A stretch of 64,000 nucleotides of DNA from Rhabditoides inermis (GCA_963966185.1 CAWZYM010000367.1:687501-751500); one strand, 5' to 3'; numbered from the stretch's first letter, positions 11,983 to 27,173 are shown. Numbers and translations are program-made. The notes: generated by a model from the sequence alone, not told the origin.

Positions 11983-13371
11983 GATGCTATCTCTGAGAGA
12001 TGAAGCGGCTTCTGGGTGCCGATGGCTAGTAAGATAATCCTATTGGCTGTGGGATTATGACCGCACCCTGACTTTTGCCAATTTGGACGGTGTTGTTTTA
12101 GTGACTCTGTTTCAAACATGATTCAAAACAACGTGCAATTCATTCACACAATTTCCGTCACTATTAAATGATCTATATTGGCACACGTTGCAAATTTTGG
12201 TGGTTTTTGATGTCCAAAGAGAGAGGCGGGTTAGATTATAATCTGGCTATTGAGGATCAAGATGACCTTGGGAGAAGCGAGAGAGGGAGAGGGAGAAAGT
12301 ATCATGGATCGAATGTGTCTCTTGCAGCTCCTTTATGACCGTCTGTGTGATTTACGATGGGCTTTTTGGATAGGAGGGAGAGGGTGGGGCGAGTTGTTTG
12401 TTGACCAGTGCTTGCGAGTTGGCCTGTGTGAGTGATAGAATTTAGTAGCGTTTGTTAGTTGTTTGTGAGTTCGATGCGAGTGAGAGCGAAGAGAGAGGGA
12501 GCGAGAGAGGATTGGTCGATTGATTCTTGCGTACATTCTTCCCGAGTTCACTTTTTCCTGTGATTTCTGATTGTCTCCCTTTTATCCACTCATTCCAGTT
12601 GCGAGGAGAAGATTGAAATGGATTGAAATCTCTTTTCGATCGAGCGCCGCCGGTTGCGAGTTTTTCGCAGTTTCTCAGTCGTCGTGGATCGAAAATAAGC
12701 ACGAGTCCTCCAGTCGCTATATCATTTCCTAACACCCTGAGCCTGCAGATTTTGCAGTGTAGCGGTTTCTATAGTTTTGAATTTTGTCGAATACTTGTTT
12801 CTTGTTTTGTCGAGATGGGCGGAGCCTCGAGGGCGTCACGCTGCAGAGATGGGCGTGGTGATAAGGGGCTATATCTGATAGCTGGACGGGATGCATGCAT
12901 GCATGCGCTGCTTTTTCACGGAAAGGGGTCAACGAGGGGTCGGCGGTCGGCTGATATCCTGTATCCGAGCCGTTTTTCTTCATCTCACATCTCTCATATC
13001 CCAATATCCCTTTCATGTGCGTTCATTTCTTGTCTTTTCTTTTCTCGTTGGCCCTTGCGGGTTCGCAGCGGACTTTCACCCTAGCATTTAGATTTTTTCA
13101 GAGACGAGTGCATTTTGGTTTGCGATTTGCGAAACATCGTGACTAGTTGGTGTTGCGTATTGTTTATGGGATGGCGAGAAAGTGTGTTTTTGTGATTGCA
13201 ATGGTTGTTTTTTTCTCCTTTTTATGCACGTTTACTACAGTGCTGTTGCCATTCTTTTCTGATCGTGGAATGTCTCGCAAACCCGGGTGTGTAATGTAAT
13301 GGAATCCGAAACAGGAAGGTTGAGCGGCGGTTTGCGCACGTTTTTGTTGACTAGGAAAGGAAGTGAAGACG

Positions 13372-13434
<63 letters not shown>

Positions 13435-13815
13435 CGTCTCTCTCTCTCTCTCTCTCCCCCCTCTCTCTCCTCTCTCCTCTCTCTCTCTCTCGCCCCGATC
13501 CGATCAGACTGCAGGCGTATAGATGAGACGCTGTGATCATTGAGACACGTCAGCATACCGAATATCATCCACGCACTGCGAGTTTTTTTTGCTACCCTGT
13601 ATCACACTACTGGAGACATTGTTTGAGCAATTATCTACTGTGAACCATGTTTATATACTGTATCGTCATGCTGTCGCAAGAATGCTTCATTGTGATTCAC
13701 CATGTACGCATTCTGATGCTGCCGTCAAGAGTGTGCTGTGTGCAGACATATACTTGCCTAATTCTAGCGACTGACTTTGTCACGATCTTGTTCACTTGCT
13801 CACTTCACTCCCCTT
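9700..13815. other. Intergenic stretch with CT/GA microsatellites
   Basis: No exon chain found on either strand. It holds (CT)n at about 10168-10225, 10357-10452, 11099-11145 and 13371-13492, (GA)n at about 11935-11981, and one MITE (11355-11668). The apparent ORFs are Ser/Leu or Arg/Glu readings of these runs. Sequence before 14148 should include the dpy-11 promoter. Confidence 0.6.
11355..11668. mobile_element. MITE, family with GTGTACACTCTGAAT termini, copy 1
   Basis: Inverted termini: left TAGGGAGTGTACACTCTGAA, right the near-perfect complement ending TTCAGAGTGTACACTTCCTA. They are flanked by TA, so a TA target duplication is likely (Tc1/mariner-type). No coding capacity. Termini resemble those of the insertion at 21743-22320 (GGTAGTGTACCCTCTGAAT). 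Confidence 0.75.
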
Positions 13816-13819
13816 TTTT

Positions 13820-14147
13820 CCTTGTATGTGTAAATGTGTACTCTCGTCGCTTCTAAGGATGTGTCACCTGGTGGCCTGGCCAGGTGCACGCAAGCTCACT
13901 CCGATCCCAGATCCTACTCGTTACTGTAGTACCTGTGCCACTGACCTGACTCGAACGTGTTTTGTATGTACGTGTCGTCGCTGCTAAGACTGACTCGCGG
14001 ACCATGCTGGTGCTCGGTCCACCCTCCCTCCCTTTCAGATGCGCTCCCCACTCGTTACTGTAGTATCACTGGCCTGACTTGAACGTGTTTTGTATATGCG
14101 CACTCTGGTCGCTCCCTATCAACTGGTGCACACTCCCTCCTTCTCAG
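13820..14147 (+). repeat. Three degenerate tandem copies of the region 5' of dpy-11
   Basis: Units of about 120-150 bp share the blocks ACTCGTTACTGTAGTA, CTGAC(C/T)TGAAC-like GTGTTTTGTAT, and a pyrimidine tract ending CAG. The middle unit reproduces the splice acceptor plus ATGCGCTCC (about 14028-14047), copying the dpy-11 start at 14148. The leftmost unit (about 13820-13905) is the most decayed. Confidence 0.65.
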
Positions 14148-15446
14148 ATGCGCTCCTCGCTGGCCGTGCTGTCTCTGCTGGCCGTGGCTGCCGCTGCCGC
14201 CCGCAGCCGCTCGCTCGTCTCCCTCCACGAGGACAACTGGGCCGCCATCATGCAGGGAGAGTGGATGGTCGAGTTGTGAGTTATCGATTTATCGATTGGT
14301 GCACGAGGCGGATGGGCTTGAGTGAGTGTAGGGGATGGTGGAGTTGTGAGTGGTTATTGAGATCATTTCACATGCCATGTGAAATGAAGCTATGATGAAA
14401 CAAGTGAAAGATTAGTAAAGGCATCCTGTAAAATTCAACAATTCAACAATTCAACAACTGGGAAAATTCAACAAATCGGAAAATTCAACAACGAAAACTT
14501 CAACAACAAATGACGTCATAGCGAAATTTTCTGAGTGTCTCTAAATAACGGGCCCGTTCGAGAGTTCTGTATTGAGGTCCGGAGAATCCGGCCCTTTTTT
14601 AGATGAAACCGACGAATGTAATATTTTTGCGACGTACTTTTATTCACTGATGACGTCTAGTTGCATGCACACGTCTGCAAATCTTTTCACGGCTTAGATC
14701 ATAATGTCAATGACATATAATAGAAGAGAAGTGGGCCAAACATTTGCAGCAGTTCAACGCGACGTCCAGTTCGGATGCTTTAGTGTGTGTTTACAGAGTA
14801 CAAATTGGCTGTACAGGTCGCGTAGCATTAGTTGAGCTGCATCGGCGTTCACTCGATCGCACAGAGTTCTCGGTACTGTCCTCGGCACCACGCTGCTCCG
14901 ATGGGTTCACAAGCGTTTTCAATACGGCTTCATCACCTCAGAATTGTAAACGTAGTTGAAGTAGTTTGCAGACCTATACCTCAAACAATAAATGATGAAA
15001 ATACTTCGCAAAACACATTCATTAAAAAACAGGGCCGGCTCCCCCAAACAAATACGGAACTCTTCAACGGGCCCGTTATTTGGAGACACTCAGAAAATTT
15101 CGCTATGACGTCATTTGTTGTTGAATTTTTCGTTGTTGAATTTTCCGAATTGTTGAATTTTCCCTGTTGTTGAATTGTTGAATTTTACAGGATGCCATTA
15201 GTAAATGATATCTATGTAATAGTAATAATAATAATATACATCATTTAATTTTACAACATTCCTCTTCCAGCCACGGTTCCAGATTGAGTACAGTAAACAC
15301 GATTCCAGATTACAGTAACCATTACAGTGATACAGTAAGTTAATTACATTTTTTTCTTCAGCCACGCCCCCTGGTGCCCAGCGTGCAAGGATCTGCAAAA
15401 GTCGTGGAACTCTTTTGCCGACTGGGGACACGACCTCAACATTCAG

Positions 15447-15512
<66 letters not shown>

Positions 15513-17790
15513 GGAGGGGGGGAGGAGGGAGAGGGAGTGTGTGAGGGAAGAGAGCGGTTGAGTGGAGAGGTACTGCTATCGTTTCAAATAATAAGTAGAT
15601 TGCATATCGTGAGAATACACATAGAATACACTGCCTAGCCTTTTGTCTACAACAGACCGAGCCCGCTCATATATTCTGTTTGCAACATATTCTTGTTGAA
15701 TTTTACATTATTTGATGTAATGTTCTCATCTCGTGGTTTCAGGTCGGAGAAGTTGACGTCACCACTAACCCGGGACTGTCTGGTCGTTTCCTCGTCACCG
15801 CTCTGCCCACCATCTACCAGTGAGTAAGGGTTACGGTAGGGGTACGGTAGACTTGACACAAGGTGTAGGAATTGTTTTATTCGGTTTGACATTAACGATA
15901 ACGACGATTGGTTGAAAGTGGCTATTATAATTGTAAGGATGTAAGAGAGGAAATGGTCACTGCTTGGACTGTGCAGTGGTAGCGATAGCAGTCGGGGCGG
16001 GACCAGATTCCTTGGCAGTCTGAAAAGAGTACGGTACATGGAACAAGGAATACGGTATGCGTATGCGTGCCTCCTTGGAAGTCTGCTTGGAGAGTGCGGG
16101 AGTGTTGGGTTTGCTGGCGGCTGGGGTTCCGGAAGCGGCGGCAGACGCCTTGGATCCCTTGGTCTTGAAAGATCCCACAGTGGCAGACGCCTTCGAACCG
16201 GTTACGGACTGCAAGATGTACGGTACGGGGTACTGTACTTTGTAATTGTGAGTACGGTACGCACCCCTTTGGAGACAGGAGTGGCGGCAGTGACTGGAGT
16301 GACTGCTGCGCCGGTCTGATTTGGTGTAGCGGCAGTCGCTGGTGTGGCGGCGGCTAAGGCTTACGGTAGAGGGGTACTGTACTTTGTATTCTGGACTACG
16401 GTACCTGACGTGACTGGAGGGGTGGCTGGTCCTGGTCCATGGCCGCCGGCTGCCGACGCGGAGAGAGTCTGTGCAATCAGCGCCCTCCCCTCCACCATTC
16501 CCTTGGCCTCGTGTACGATAGCCACGTAGTTGACAAAGTGCGGTAGTTCCTATGGGATACTGTACTTACATCATTAGGTATATGGTACCTTGTATCCGCA
16601 CCACGCCACAAAGAGCACAGTGCTGACGAGGTGGTGGACGATGGAGACGGCGAGCAGGTCGGCAATGACGGACAGACCTACGGTAGAATAGGTATACGGT
16701 AGTCGGGAGTACGGTACAATAGCACTCGTGCTTTTTATTGCTGGCGACGAGGATGATGGTGCCGTTGATAGTGTCGAGGAGGATGACGAGGATCTGTAGG
16801 ATACGGTAGACTACCGTAACCTAAGTTCGCTACCGTACATTGAGCGCAACAATGGTCTTGGTCTTCCAGATGAGCTCGTGTGTGGTGAGACTTGTGAATC
16901 GTACGATGATAGAGAAGTAGGAGAAGAGAGCGGCGGCGATGTTGAGATAGAGCGATGAGGGCGCGAGGGAGCAAGCGGTGGGTACTGTAGAGGTAGTGTA
17001 AGTGGTCACGTGGTACGGTACTCACTCGCTTCAACACAGTCCATGGCGCGCTGTGCCATGGTCGAGTGCTTGGTGATGTACCTGTGCATTATCGATTGAT
17101 ATCGATTGGATATCGATTGATTCGTACCATAATGCGTCGCCGGCGAGAAGGATGGAGAGGAGGGTGTATTGCTGCAATTTTTATTCATTTCCGGAGTCGC
17201 ATTAGATTATAGCGAGAATTTGATCGTTGAGCAGAGTGGAATGCGTATTTGTGTCTTTTTGGATCAGTGATCCATGATTGCGGAGAATGGAATTCAATGC
17301 GAATGAGGAGGTATTGATTACTTTTTTGCGAGAACAACGGCGACTTCTGTACTTTAAATCGCAGAAGTAATAAGAAAGTGATATAGTAATACGCACCAGT
17401 TTCGCCTTGAAGCCCATGCTGGTGCAGTTGGGTGGGAGAGGGAGAGGGAAGAGAAGAAGCAGGCACGACTGGTCAGAGCGCGGGTGGAGTGGCGGTGGTG
17501 GTGGTGAAAATGACAGGGAGAGACGAGGGAAGGGAGGGAGATGTAGTTGTGACGTGTTATTCTTCCAGTGTCAAAGTATGCTAATTTGCTAATGCGAGTG
17601 ATTTGGTGGAAATGAGTGAAGAGAGATGAATGATTTTTTTTTAGTTTTATGCTGATTGAAATTGTTCTTTCAGCGTCAAGGACGGCGTTTTCCGCGTCTA
17701 CTCCGGCCCGAGAGACAAGAACGACTTCATCTCCTACATTGAGGTGAGAGAGAAGGAGAAGGAGAAGGAGAGGGAGAGAGAGGGAGAGAG

Positions 17791-17849
<59 letters not shown>

Positions 17850-18897
17850 GAGAGATTACCGTGTCCCATTCAGGACCGCAAGTGGAGGACCGTCGACCCC
17901 GTTCCCGACTACAAGCACCCCAACTCTGCGCAGTGAGTGCATCGATTGATTTATCGATTTTTGTAGAGTTTTCGATTTATCGATTGTCTTTCCTAGGATG
18001 GGAGTTGTGGCCGTGTTCTTCAAGCTGTCCATGTCGGTGCGCGACCTGCACAACCACCTCGTCGAGGTGAGAATATCGATTGATTATCGATTTATTGATT
18101 GTACGGAATGTGTCGTTGATTGATGATTGATGTATCGATTGATATCGATTGGTGTTGCAGGAGAAGGGCGTTCCCAGTTGGGCGTCGTACTCGCTCTTCG
18201 CCGGTGTCACCCTCGCGCTCGGATGCGTCCTCGGATTCGTGAGTATCGTTTTATCGAATTGATTAACGATTATTATTAGGGTATCATTGGAATCAGAGTA
18301 TCATTGGTCTCTACGGTGAATGTGGTAGATAGTCTGAGGATGAAACGTAGATGTTTCGGAATGTCAGTAGAAGCGCATGCATTTCACTGGATGATTTAAG
18401 CGATGTTTAACGAGGAACTCCGCCGTTCTAGGTGATCGTGAGTGAGATCAGTTGATCAGCGATATCGATTTATCGATTACTTCTTCCAGCTGATCGTGAT
18501 GGTTATCGATCGGGTGTTCCCCACTGGCCCCGCCAAGAAGGCCGCTGCCAACAACAACAACCAGAAGAAGGGAGGAGAGGGCAAGAAGAAGGGTGAGTGG
18601 GGAGAGAGAGGGAAAGAGAGAGGGAGAGAGAGCGAGAAGGGGGGAGAGAGAGGGGGAGAGAGAGGAGAAGGAAAGCTTCATGAATTTGTGTTTCATAGAG
18701 AACACTCACATCTATCAACTTTTTGTAGTCAGTCTGTTGTGTTGTAATTGAGCTGCCCATGAAGTGTATTTTGTGTAGTATGTTTGAAAAAAGTTGTATT
18801 ATAATTAATTAATGAATCAATTAATTAATTCATTTCCTTTGCAGAGGAGAAGAAGGACGATTCGAAGAAGAAGGAGGAGCCGAAGAAGACCAAGTAA
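14148..18897 (+). CDS. dpy-11: DPY-11-like membrane-anchored thioredoxin (TMX family)
   Basis: Secretory-pathway thiol oxidoreductase; C. elegans DPY-11 acts in hypodermis for body shape and cuticle formation. Nine exons: 14148-14275, 15362-15446, 15743-15819, 17674-17743, 17874-17932, 17997-18066, 18161-18238, 18490-18592, 18845-18897; 240 residues. An Ala/Leu-rich signal peptide covers about residues 1-19. The thioredoxin domain carries the redox motif WCPAC (C48, C51) and a cis-proline in LPTIY (about P93). One transmembrane helix lies at about 171-195, followed by an Asn/Lys/Glu-rich cytosolic tail ending KKTK. The acceptor AG directly abuts the ATG (14146-14147), as expected for SL trans-splicing. 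Intron 1 contains a MITE and intron 3 an entire antisense gene. Several introns open with TATCGATT repeats. The order mdh-1, dpy-11, ubh-1 supports orthology. Confidence 0.93.
14420..15196. mobile_element. 777-bp MITE with long inverted repeats in dpy-11 intron 1
   Basis: Termini GGCATCCTGTAAAATTCAAC and its complement, with arms of roughly 180-200 bp (ATTCAACA repeats, ATGACGTCAT, GGGCCCGTT). It is flanked by a perfect 9-bp target duplication ATTAGTAAA at 14411-14419 and 15197-15205. Nine-bp duplications and GG-starting termini fit Mutator-like (MULE) elements. No transposase, so non-autonomous. Confidence 0.9.
15447..15535. repeat. GA microsatellite at dpy-11 intron 2 donor
   Basis: GTGGGGAGAGAGA.. 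continues into about 80 bp of GA/GGGA directly from the splice donor. A similar tract lies at 17744-17855 from the intron 4 donor. Confidence 0.85.
15957..17417 (-). CDS. Four-helix membrane protein nested in dpy-11 intron 3
   Basis: Ten exons on the minus strand: 17417-17397, 17171-17128, 17081-17026, 16984-16839, 16793-16718, 16677-16589, 16549-16405, 16359-16265, 16208-16071, 16019-15957. All phases join, giving 290 residues. It starts MGFKAKL. Four hydrophobic helices lie at about residues 9-24, 50-70, 89-109 and 123-146. A long Ala/Pro/Thr/Ser-rich, low-complexity tail runs from about 170 to the end (AQSKQ). Family not recognised; topology suggests both termini cytosolic. The intron after exon 9 begins with GC rather than GT (GAG|GCACGC), a rare but valid class. 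Several splice sites coincide with TACCGTA/TACGGTA words. AATAAA (complement at 15876-15881) lies about 75 nt past the stop. Lying wholly inside a host intron in antisense, it needs its own promoter. Confidence 0.85.
18593..18673. repeat. GA microsatellite, last dpy-11 intron
   Basis: A purine tract begins at the donor GTGAGTGGGGAGAG and runs about 80 bp. Confidence 0.8.
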
Positions 18898-19293
18898 ACA
18901 GTTGTTTACCAACACCGCCCCTTGTTTCCCCCCCCCCCCCCTCCTCCTCTTCGAGCGTGCCTGGCGGTACTATTGTATCGATCCCGCTTCCCTCCCCGCC
19001 TCCTCCTCTCTCTTTTTAATTACGGCCATTTCGCCAGTCGACGAGCCCAGCATTTTTCCAATGCGGCGTCGTTGACGGTTTCTGACCCCCTGGTTTACGG
19101 TACTTTAGTACTGTAGCTCTCTCTCTCTCGCCTTCACAGCCCGCTGATACGAGTTCATAATATTTATTGGCGCTCTTGGTCTGTCTCTGACTCTCTTGTC
19201 TCTCTCTCTCTCTCTTCTCTCTGATGAAGAACTGTGTTATTCGTATCACTTTCTCCTCTATACAGATGCAGTATATTTATTATTTTTTATTAT

Positions 19294-19299
19294 AATAAA
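19294..19299 (+). terminator. Poly(A) signal of dpy-11
   Basis: AATAAA about 400 nt after the dpy-11 stop (18895-18897) and 280 nt before the next start codon. The 682-nt gap between stop and next ATG is compatible with an operon or with independent promoters. Confidence 0.55.
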
Positions 19300-19578
19300 G
19301 TTTTAGTGTGAAGTGGTGTTGTGTGCATTGAAGGAAAAAGCAGTTTGTAACTGTGTGGAGATATCTGATGATGACGGAGAAATGTTTTTTTCCAACTTCA
19401 AAAATTGCGTAGCGTGATTTCGCGAATCCGGTATTTTAACTTGCAACACTGTGAAACGCCAGGAATGAATCAGGATTCACAACGCTGACATATCTTTCTT
19501 CTTCTTGGTATATATCTTGGCGTGATTTGAAATATTTTGAGAGACGTGTTGTTATTTTTTTTACAGTAACTCTTAGCC

Positions 19579-19832
19579 ATGTGCCAACCGGTGTGGCTGC
19601 CGCTGGAGAGCAATCCGGAGACGATCAATCCGGTACGGGGGTTGATATTGTAAATACAGTGTTCCGATTGTGACTGAATACTTATCGCTCAAGTAAGTTA
19701 GTAAATACCTTCTATGAAGTCGTAAAGTATATGATTTTAATGATTCAATTTCGAATCCGGTGAGAGGGAGAAAGCGTTGGGCACGACTGATGCAGACAGA
19801 CATCAGTCCATTGGGGGGATGGGATGTGAGAT

Positions 19833-19883
<51 letters not shown>

Positions 19884-21563
19884 AAGAGAGCGAGAGAGAG
19901 AAAGAGTTCTCCCTTCAGTTCCTCTCCTCGATCGGCGTCTCGTCAGTGGAATGCGTCGACGTCTTCTCATTCGACGACGACTGCGTGGCGCAGGTGATTG
20001 ATTGATTATCGATTTGTTGATGCATTATCGATTGATTCTTTATTACTGGTTTATTGTTGTATCATTTCATTTATTATGTTTTGACACTGTATAATATTGA
20101 TTGATTATCGATCGGTTTCAGCTGCCCAAGCCGCAGCTCGCGATGCTGCTCTGCTTCCCCGATGACAAGGTGAGGGTGATCTATTGATTGATTATTGATT
20201 GTTAATATCATTTGTTTCTTCCAATCGCCAAGTTATTAGCGTCTATCTTGTTCGGAAAGCTTTTCGGTACGGCTTGAAAAGCTTGAAACGTACTTGTTGA
20301 CTATTTTTTCCCGATACAATTTTGTATTATCGTGGCAAATTTTTTGTATGTATGTATTTGTAACTATATTTAATATATTCTGAATTAAACGTATTTATGA
20401 TTCACAAATTAGTGTAAACTTATTTTGCAGGCCAAGCACATTCTCGAGCCGCTCTACGAGAAGATGCGCGCCGAGGGAGTGGAGGTGGGTGTACGGTAGA
20501 ATACGGTATTATGATAAGGATACGGTACTATGAAAAAGTACTGGAAAGTTCTGTACTGTAGGTGTTAGTGAGTAATTATCACTCACTCACATATTTCATT
20601 TCAATATTTCAAACAAAGACAAAATGACGTCATCTAAAGAACTTGTGACGTCAGTTTGTTGAATAGTGACGTCATCTTGCAGGCGCCGTCGTCTGTGTTC
20701 TTCATGAAGCAGAAGATCAACAACGCGTGCGGGACGTTTGCCCTGTTCCATGCGCTGGCAAACAACGAGGACAATGCGGACATGGGTGGGTGGGGGATGT
20801 CTCTCTTTCTCTGTCTGTCTCTCTCTTCCCCCTCTCTCTCTTTCTTTCTCTTTCTTTCTCTTTCTCTTTCACTTTTATTGATGGTCGATATTTTCTATAA
20901 AAAAAGTTAACTATTTTCGATTTAATGTATGTCAAAATCTTCAATTATGATACAAACTTTTCATAATTTATCTAACATTTACATCATTGAGACATGTTGG
21001 TTTACTTCACTTCTTCTAGTTACGGTAGGATAATAAGTAAATCTACTTCACTCGCTTAGAGTTGCGGTAGGAGTAGGAGAATAATTAGACCTACTCCACT
21101 CGCTTAGAATTACGGTAGGAGAATAATTTGACTTGCACTACTTGCTTAGGATTACGGTAGAAGAATAATTTGATTAGCGCCGCTCGCTTATGGTTACGGT
21201 AGGAGAATAATTAGAACTATTTCACTCGCTCAGGGTTACTAAAAAAGGATGATTAGACCTTTCCGGGGACAACCTCTCACCCTCCTATTCCAGGTACCGG
21301 TCCTTTCCGCACGTGGCTGACCGCGGCCAAGGGAGCCAATGCGGAGACGAGGAGTGACCTGCTGGCTGGTGAGAGAGAGAGGGAGAGAGGGAGAGAGAGA
21401 GAGAATGAAAGAGAAAGAGAAAGAGAGATAGAGAGAGAGATAGAGAGAGAGTTGCTGGTTCTTTTCCAGGCGCTGCGGACATTGCCTCTGCGCACGAGGC
21501 GGCGGCCAAGGGAGGCGAGACTGCAACGCCGGATGCGGATAAGGTGCGAGGGGGAGGGGAGGG

Positions 21564-21594
<31 letters not shown>

Positions 21595-22891
21595 AGACGG
21601 AAAGAGAAAGAGAGAGATGATAAATAAAATGCCGTTTTTTCAGGTCGAGCACCACTTTATCGCATTCGTCAACGTGGGAGGCACGCTCTATGAGATTGGT
21701 GAGCGTATGTCGTATGTTTACTATTTGAAAAATGTTACTAGATTAAAGGTAGTGTACCCTCTGAATCAAATATAAAAATATCATGAATGTATTATCAATG
21801 TCTTTTAGAGGTATTTTTATGTCGTTTATGGTTGTTTGTGATAAAAAAAATAATGAAATTAAAAATTATCAAACATTTGTTTTAATCCAACATGATACGC
21901 ATATTTGCGCAACGTTGTGAGTGATGATTTTTAACATCATTCAACATATCTTACTGCGTTTAGCATATAATTTCCCATAAGCTGTTTTCGCCAGTTGAGT
22001 AAAAGAAACACATAGGAGAAATGTTATATAAAATGAGAATGACATAAGAAACAATATAAACACATGCAAATTTTTTGTCTTGAATGAAACAGTCGTTAGT
22101 GTGGTCAAATTGTGTAACTTCGTGAAGTTGTGCACACACCCCCGAGCTGATTAAAAGTTATTAGTTTCTACGATTTATCACTCCAATATTCAAATAATTT
22201 TTTAAAACTAAATTGTTTCAGATTATATGTTTGCATCATCATAATATACTTATTGAGTCGTAAACAATGACATGTTGTATCTACACATGCACCCAGATTC
22301 AGAGGGTACACTACCTTTAATGGTAACATGTTGCGCGTGGAAAATTGTACAAGTAAATATGTGAATATGTGTGCTTTAGTCGGATGGGCAGATGGTTTAT
22401 GCGTGAAATAGTAATTTTTCGTTAGTAGTTTGCTGTTGAACATAATACACGTAATTCACTGTATTGCAATATCGTTGCAGACTCATGTGCGCCGCAGCCC
22501 CGCCCACTCGGGGCGACCAGCGGAGACACTCTGGTGGCGGATGCGGGGAGGTGGGATGGGGGAGAGGGAGAGGGAGAAGAAGGAAAGAGTGAGAGGGTGT
22601 GAGGGAGGATGAGAGAGGGAGAGGAAAGAGGGAGAAGATGGAGGGAGAGAGTGATGGCCAGAGCATCGATCACTGTTCATTGATCTCTCCAGTTCCGGTA
22701 CATTTCAAATTATCCTGCTTGCGCGCGACCGCTGAATGAACAGCCATGGTGCGCGAACGGTGCGCGGAAATTTGAACTGGAGAAATGGAGGGAACTCTAT
22801 GTATGAATACATGTTTTATAGGAAAGTCCAGGAGATGATGAAGCAAATGGAAGGGATCTCGTTCTCGGCTCTCGCGCTCGTCAAGAAGTGA
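19579..22891 (+). CDS. ubh-1: Ubiquitin C-terminal hydrolase (UCH-L1/L3 type), paralogue 1
   Basis: Cysteine protease (peptidase family C12) that removes small adducts from the ubiquitin C terminus. Ten exons: 19579-19632, 19919-19993, 20122-20169, 20431-20484, 20683-20785, 21294-21368, 21470-21543, 21644-21698, 22481-22550, 22822-22891; 225 residues, normal for the family. The N terminus WLPLESNPE is a family signature. Catalytic residues are all present: Q87 (MKQK), C93 (NACGTF), H165 (EHHFIA) and D180. The 15-residue H-to-D spacing matches human UCHL3. The acceptor TTTACAG at 19560-19566 lies 12 nt before the ATG, a likely trans-splice site. Intron 8 carries a MITE. It is followed after 404 bp by a second paralogue. 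Which of the two is the strict ubh-1 orthologue cannot be decided here. Confidence 0.93.
19833..19906. repeat. GA microsatellite, paralogue 1 intron 1
   Basis: (GA)n with AAAGAG and ATAGAG interruptions. Similar tracts occur at 21369-21450 and 21544-21617, both starting at splice donors, and a CT tract at about 20797-20871. Confidence 0.8.
21010..21240. repeat. Short tandem repeat with TTACGGTAGGAGAATAAT core
   Basis: Four to five imperfect copies (period about 57-60) of a unit carrying ACTCGCTTAG, TTACGGTAGGA and GAATAATTTGA inside intron 5 of paralogue 1. It contains the TACGGTAG word widespread in this window. Confidence 0.65.
21743..22320. mobile_element. MITE, GTGTAC..CTCTGAAT family, copy 2, in UCH intron 8
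   Basis: Perfect inverted termini TTAAAGGTAGTGTACCCTCT and complement. The ends could be read with a TTAA (piggyBac-type) or TA (Tc1/mariner-type) duplication. No ORF of note. Termini are related to the 11355-11668 insertion, although the interior differs in length. Confidence 0.75.
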
Positions 22892-23295
22892 AGGGATCTT
22901 CTCCTCCCCCCCCCCCCACTCATCCCTCCATTCCTTTCTTTCATCTTCCCTCCCTCTCACTTTCTTTCATCTCATTCTTTGATTCGCTTTTGTCCACCCT
23001 AACTCTTATCACAACGTGTTGTTTTCGTGTTTGTCTATTTTTCGTGTCCCTGTGATCGCTTCGAGCTTTATCTTTTATCAAACGATACGCGCTAAGAATT
23101 GTTGTGTTATTCGCATCTCTTGGTTTTTGTTTGTAAAGCTTTATCAAGAATTGGTGTTTGTGTGCATAAATTCGTTTTTTTCAGAATCCTTTAAAATCAT
23201 TGGAGTTGATGTAATCAGTTTCGTGACTGCTTGTGAATATCTGAATGCTGTATCGTGGTTATCGATCGATCATCGATTTATTCCAGGTTGATAAC

Positions 23296-26280
<2,985 letters not shown>

Positions 26281-27173
26281 AAAAGCGAGATCGACAAATA
26301 AGAGGATCCTATGAACCATGTCTTTGAACATCGTGCTTTATCTCTCACTTTGTTTTGTTTTGATGCGCGGATAAATTCGTTCTGATTTGATTATGCATAT
26401 TTAGAGATTGTGGTGGCAGGTGGCTGAGATTTGAATCCGTTTTATGTGCAAACGGAACGTCTATCAAAAATGCTAATGTTTTTCTGAGATGCAGATAATA
26501 CTTATCAATTTATTTCCGCTGTTCAATACCTTTTCGGAGCTCGCAAGTGATCGCCTGGTGATCAAAGCGGCTTGACTTTGCAAATCGATCAACATTGCTC
26601 TATGATTAACAGACAAATCTCCTTACAGTCAACGTCAGAATATAGTTTCGGATACCTGACACCACCCCGAGAAAACGTACCACTCAACTATGCGGTTTCC
26701 ATCAAGAAGTTGTCGAAAAACCCGTTGCCCAAAAGTGATTGTGGTGGCAGGTGGCTGAGATTTGAATACGTTTTTAATGCAAAAAAGAGTCTATCATGAA
26801 TGCGAATGTTTTTACGTTATGCAGATAATGCTCATCAATTAATTTCCGCTGTTCAATACTTACCTTTTCGGAGCTCGCAAGTGATCGCCTGGTGATCAAA
26901 GCGGCTTGATTTTGCAAATCGATCAACATTGCTCTATGATTAACAGACCAATCTCTTTACAGTCAACGTCAGAATATAATTTAGGATACCTGACACCACC
27001 CCGAGAAAACGTACCACTCAACTATGCGGTTTCCATCAAGAAATTGGCGAAAAACCCGTTGCTCAAAAGAGATTGTGGTGGCAGGTGGCTGAGATTTGAT
27101 ACGTTTTTTGCAAAAGAAACGTCTATAAAAAAATGCTGATGTTTTTCTGAGATGCAGATAATACTTATCAATT

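Noticed and set aside
26740..26780. tRNA-like A/B boxes in the satellite (GGTGGCAGGTGG .. GATTTGAATAC)
   Set aside because: The two blocks are too close together and no cloverleaf can be drawn; treated as chance.
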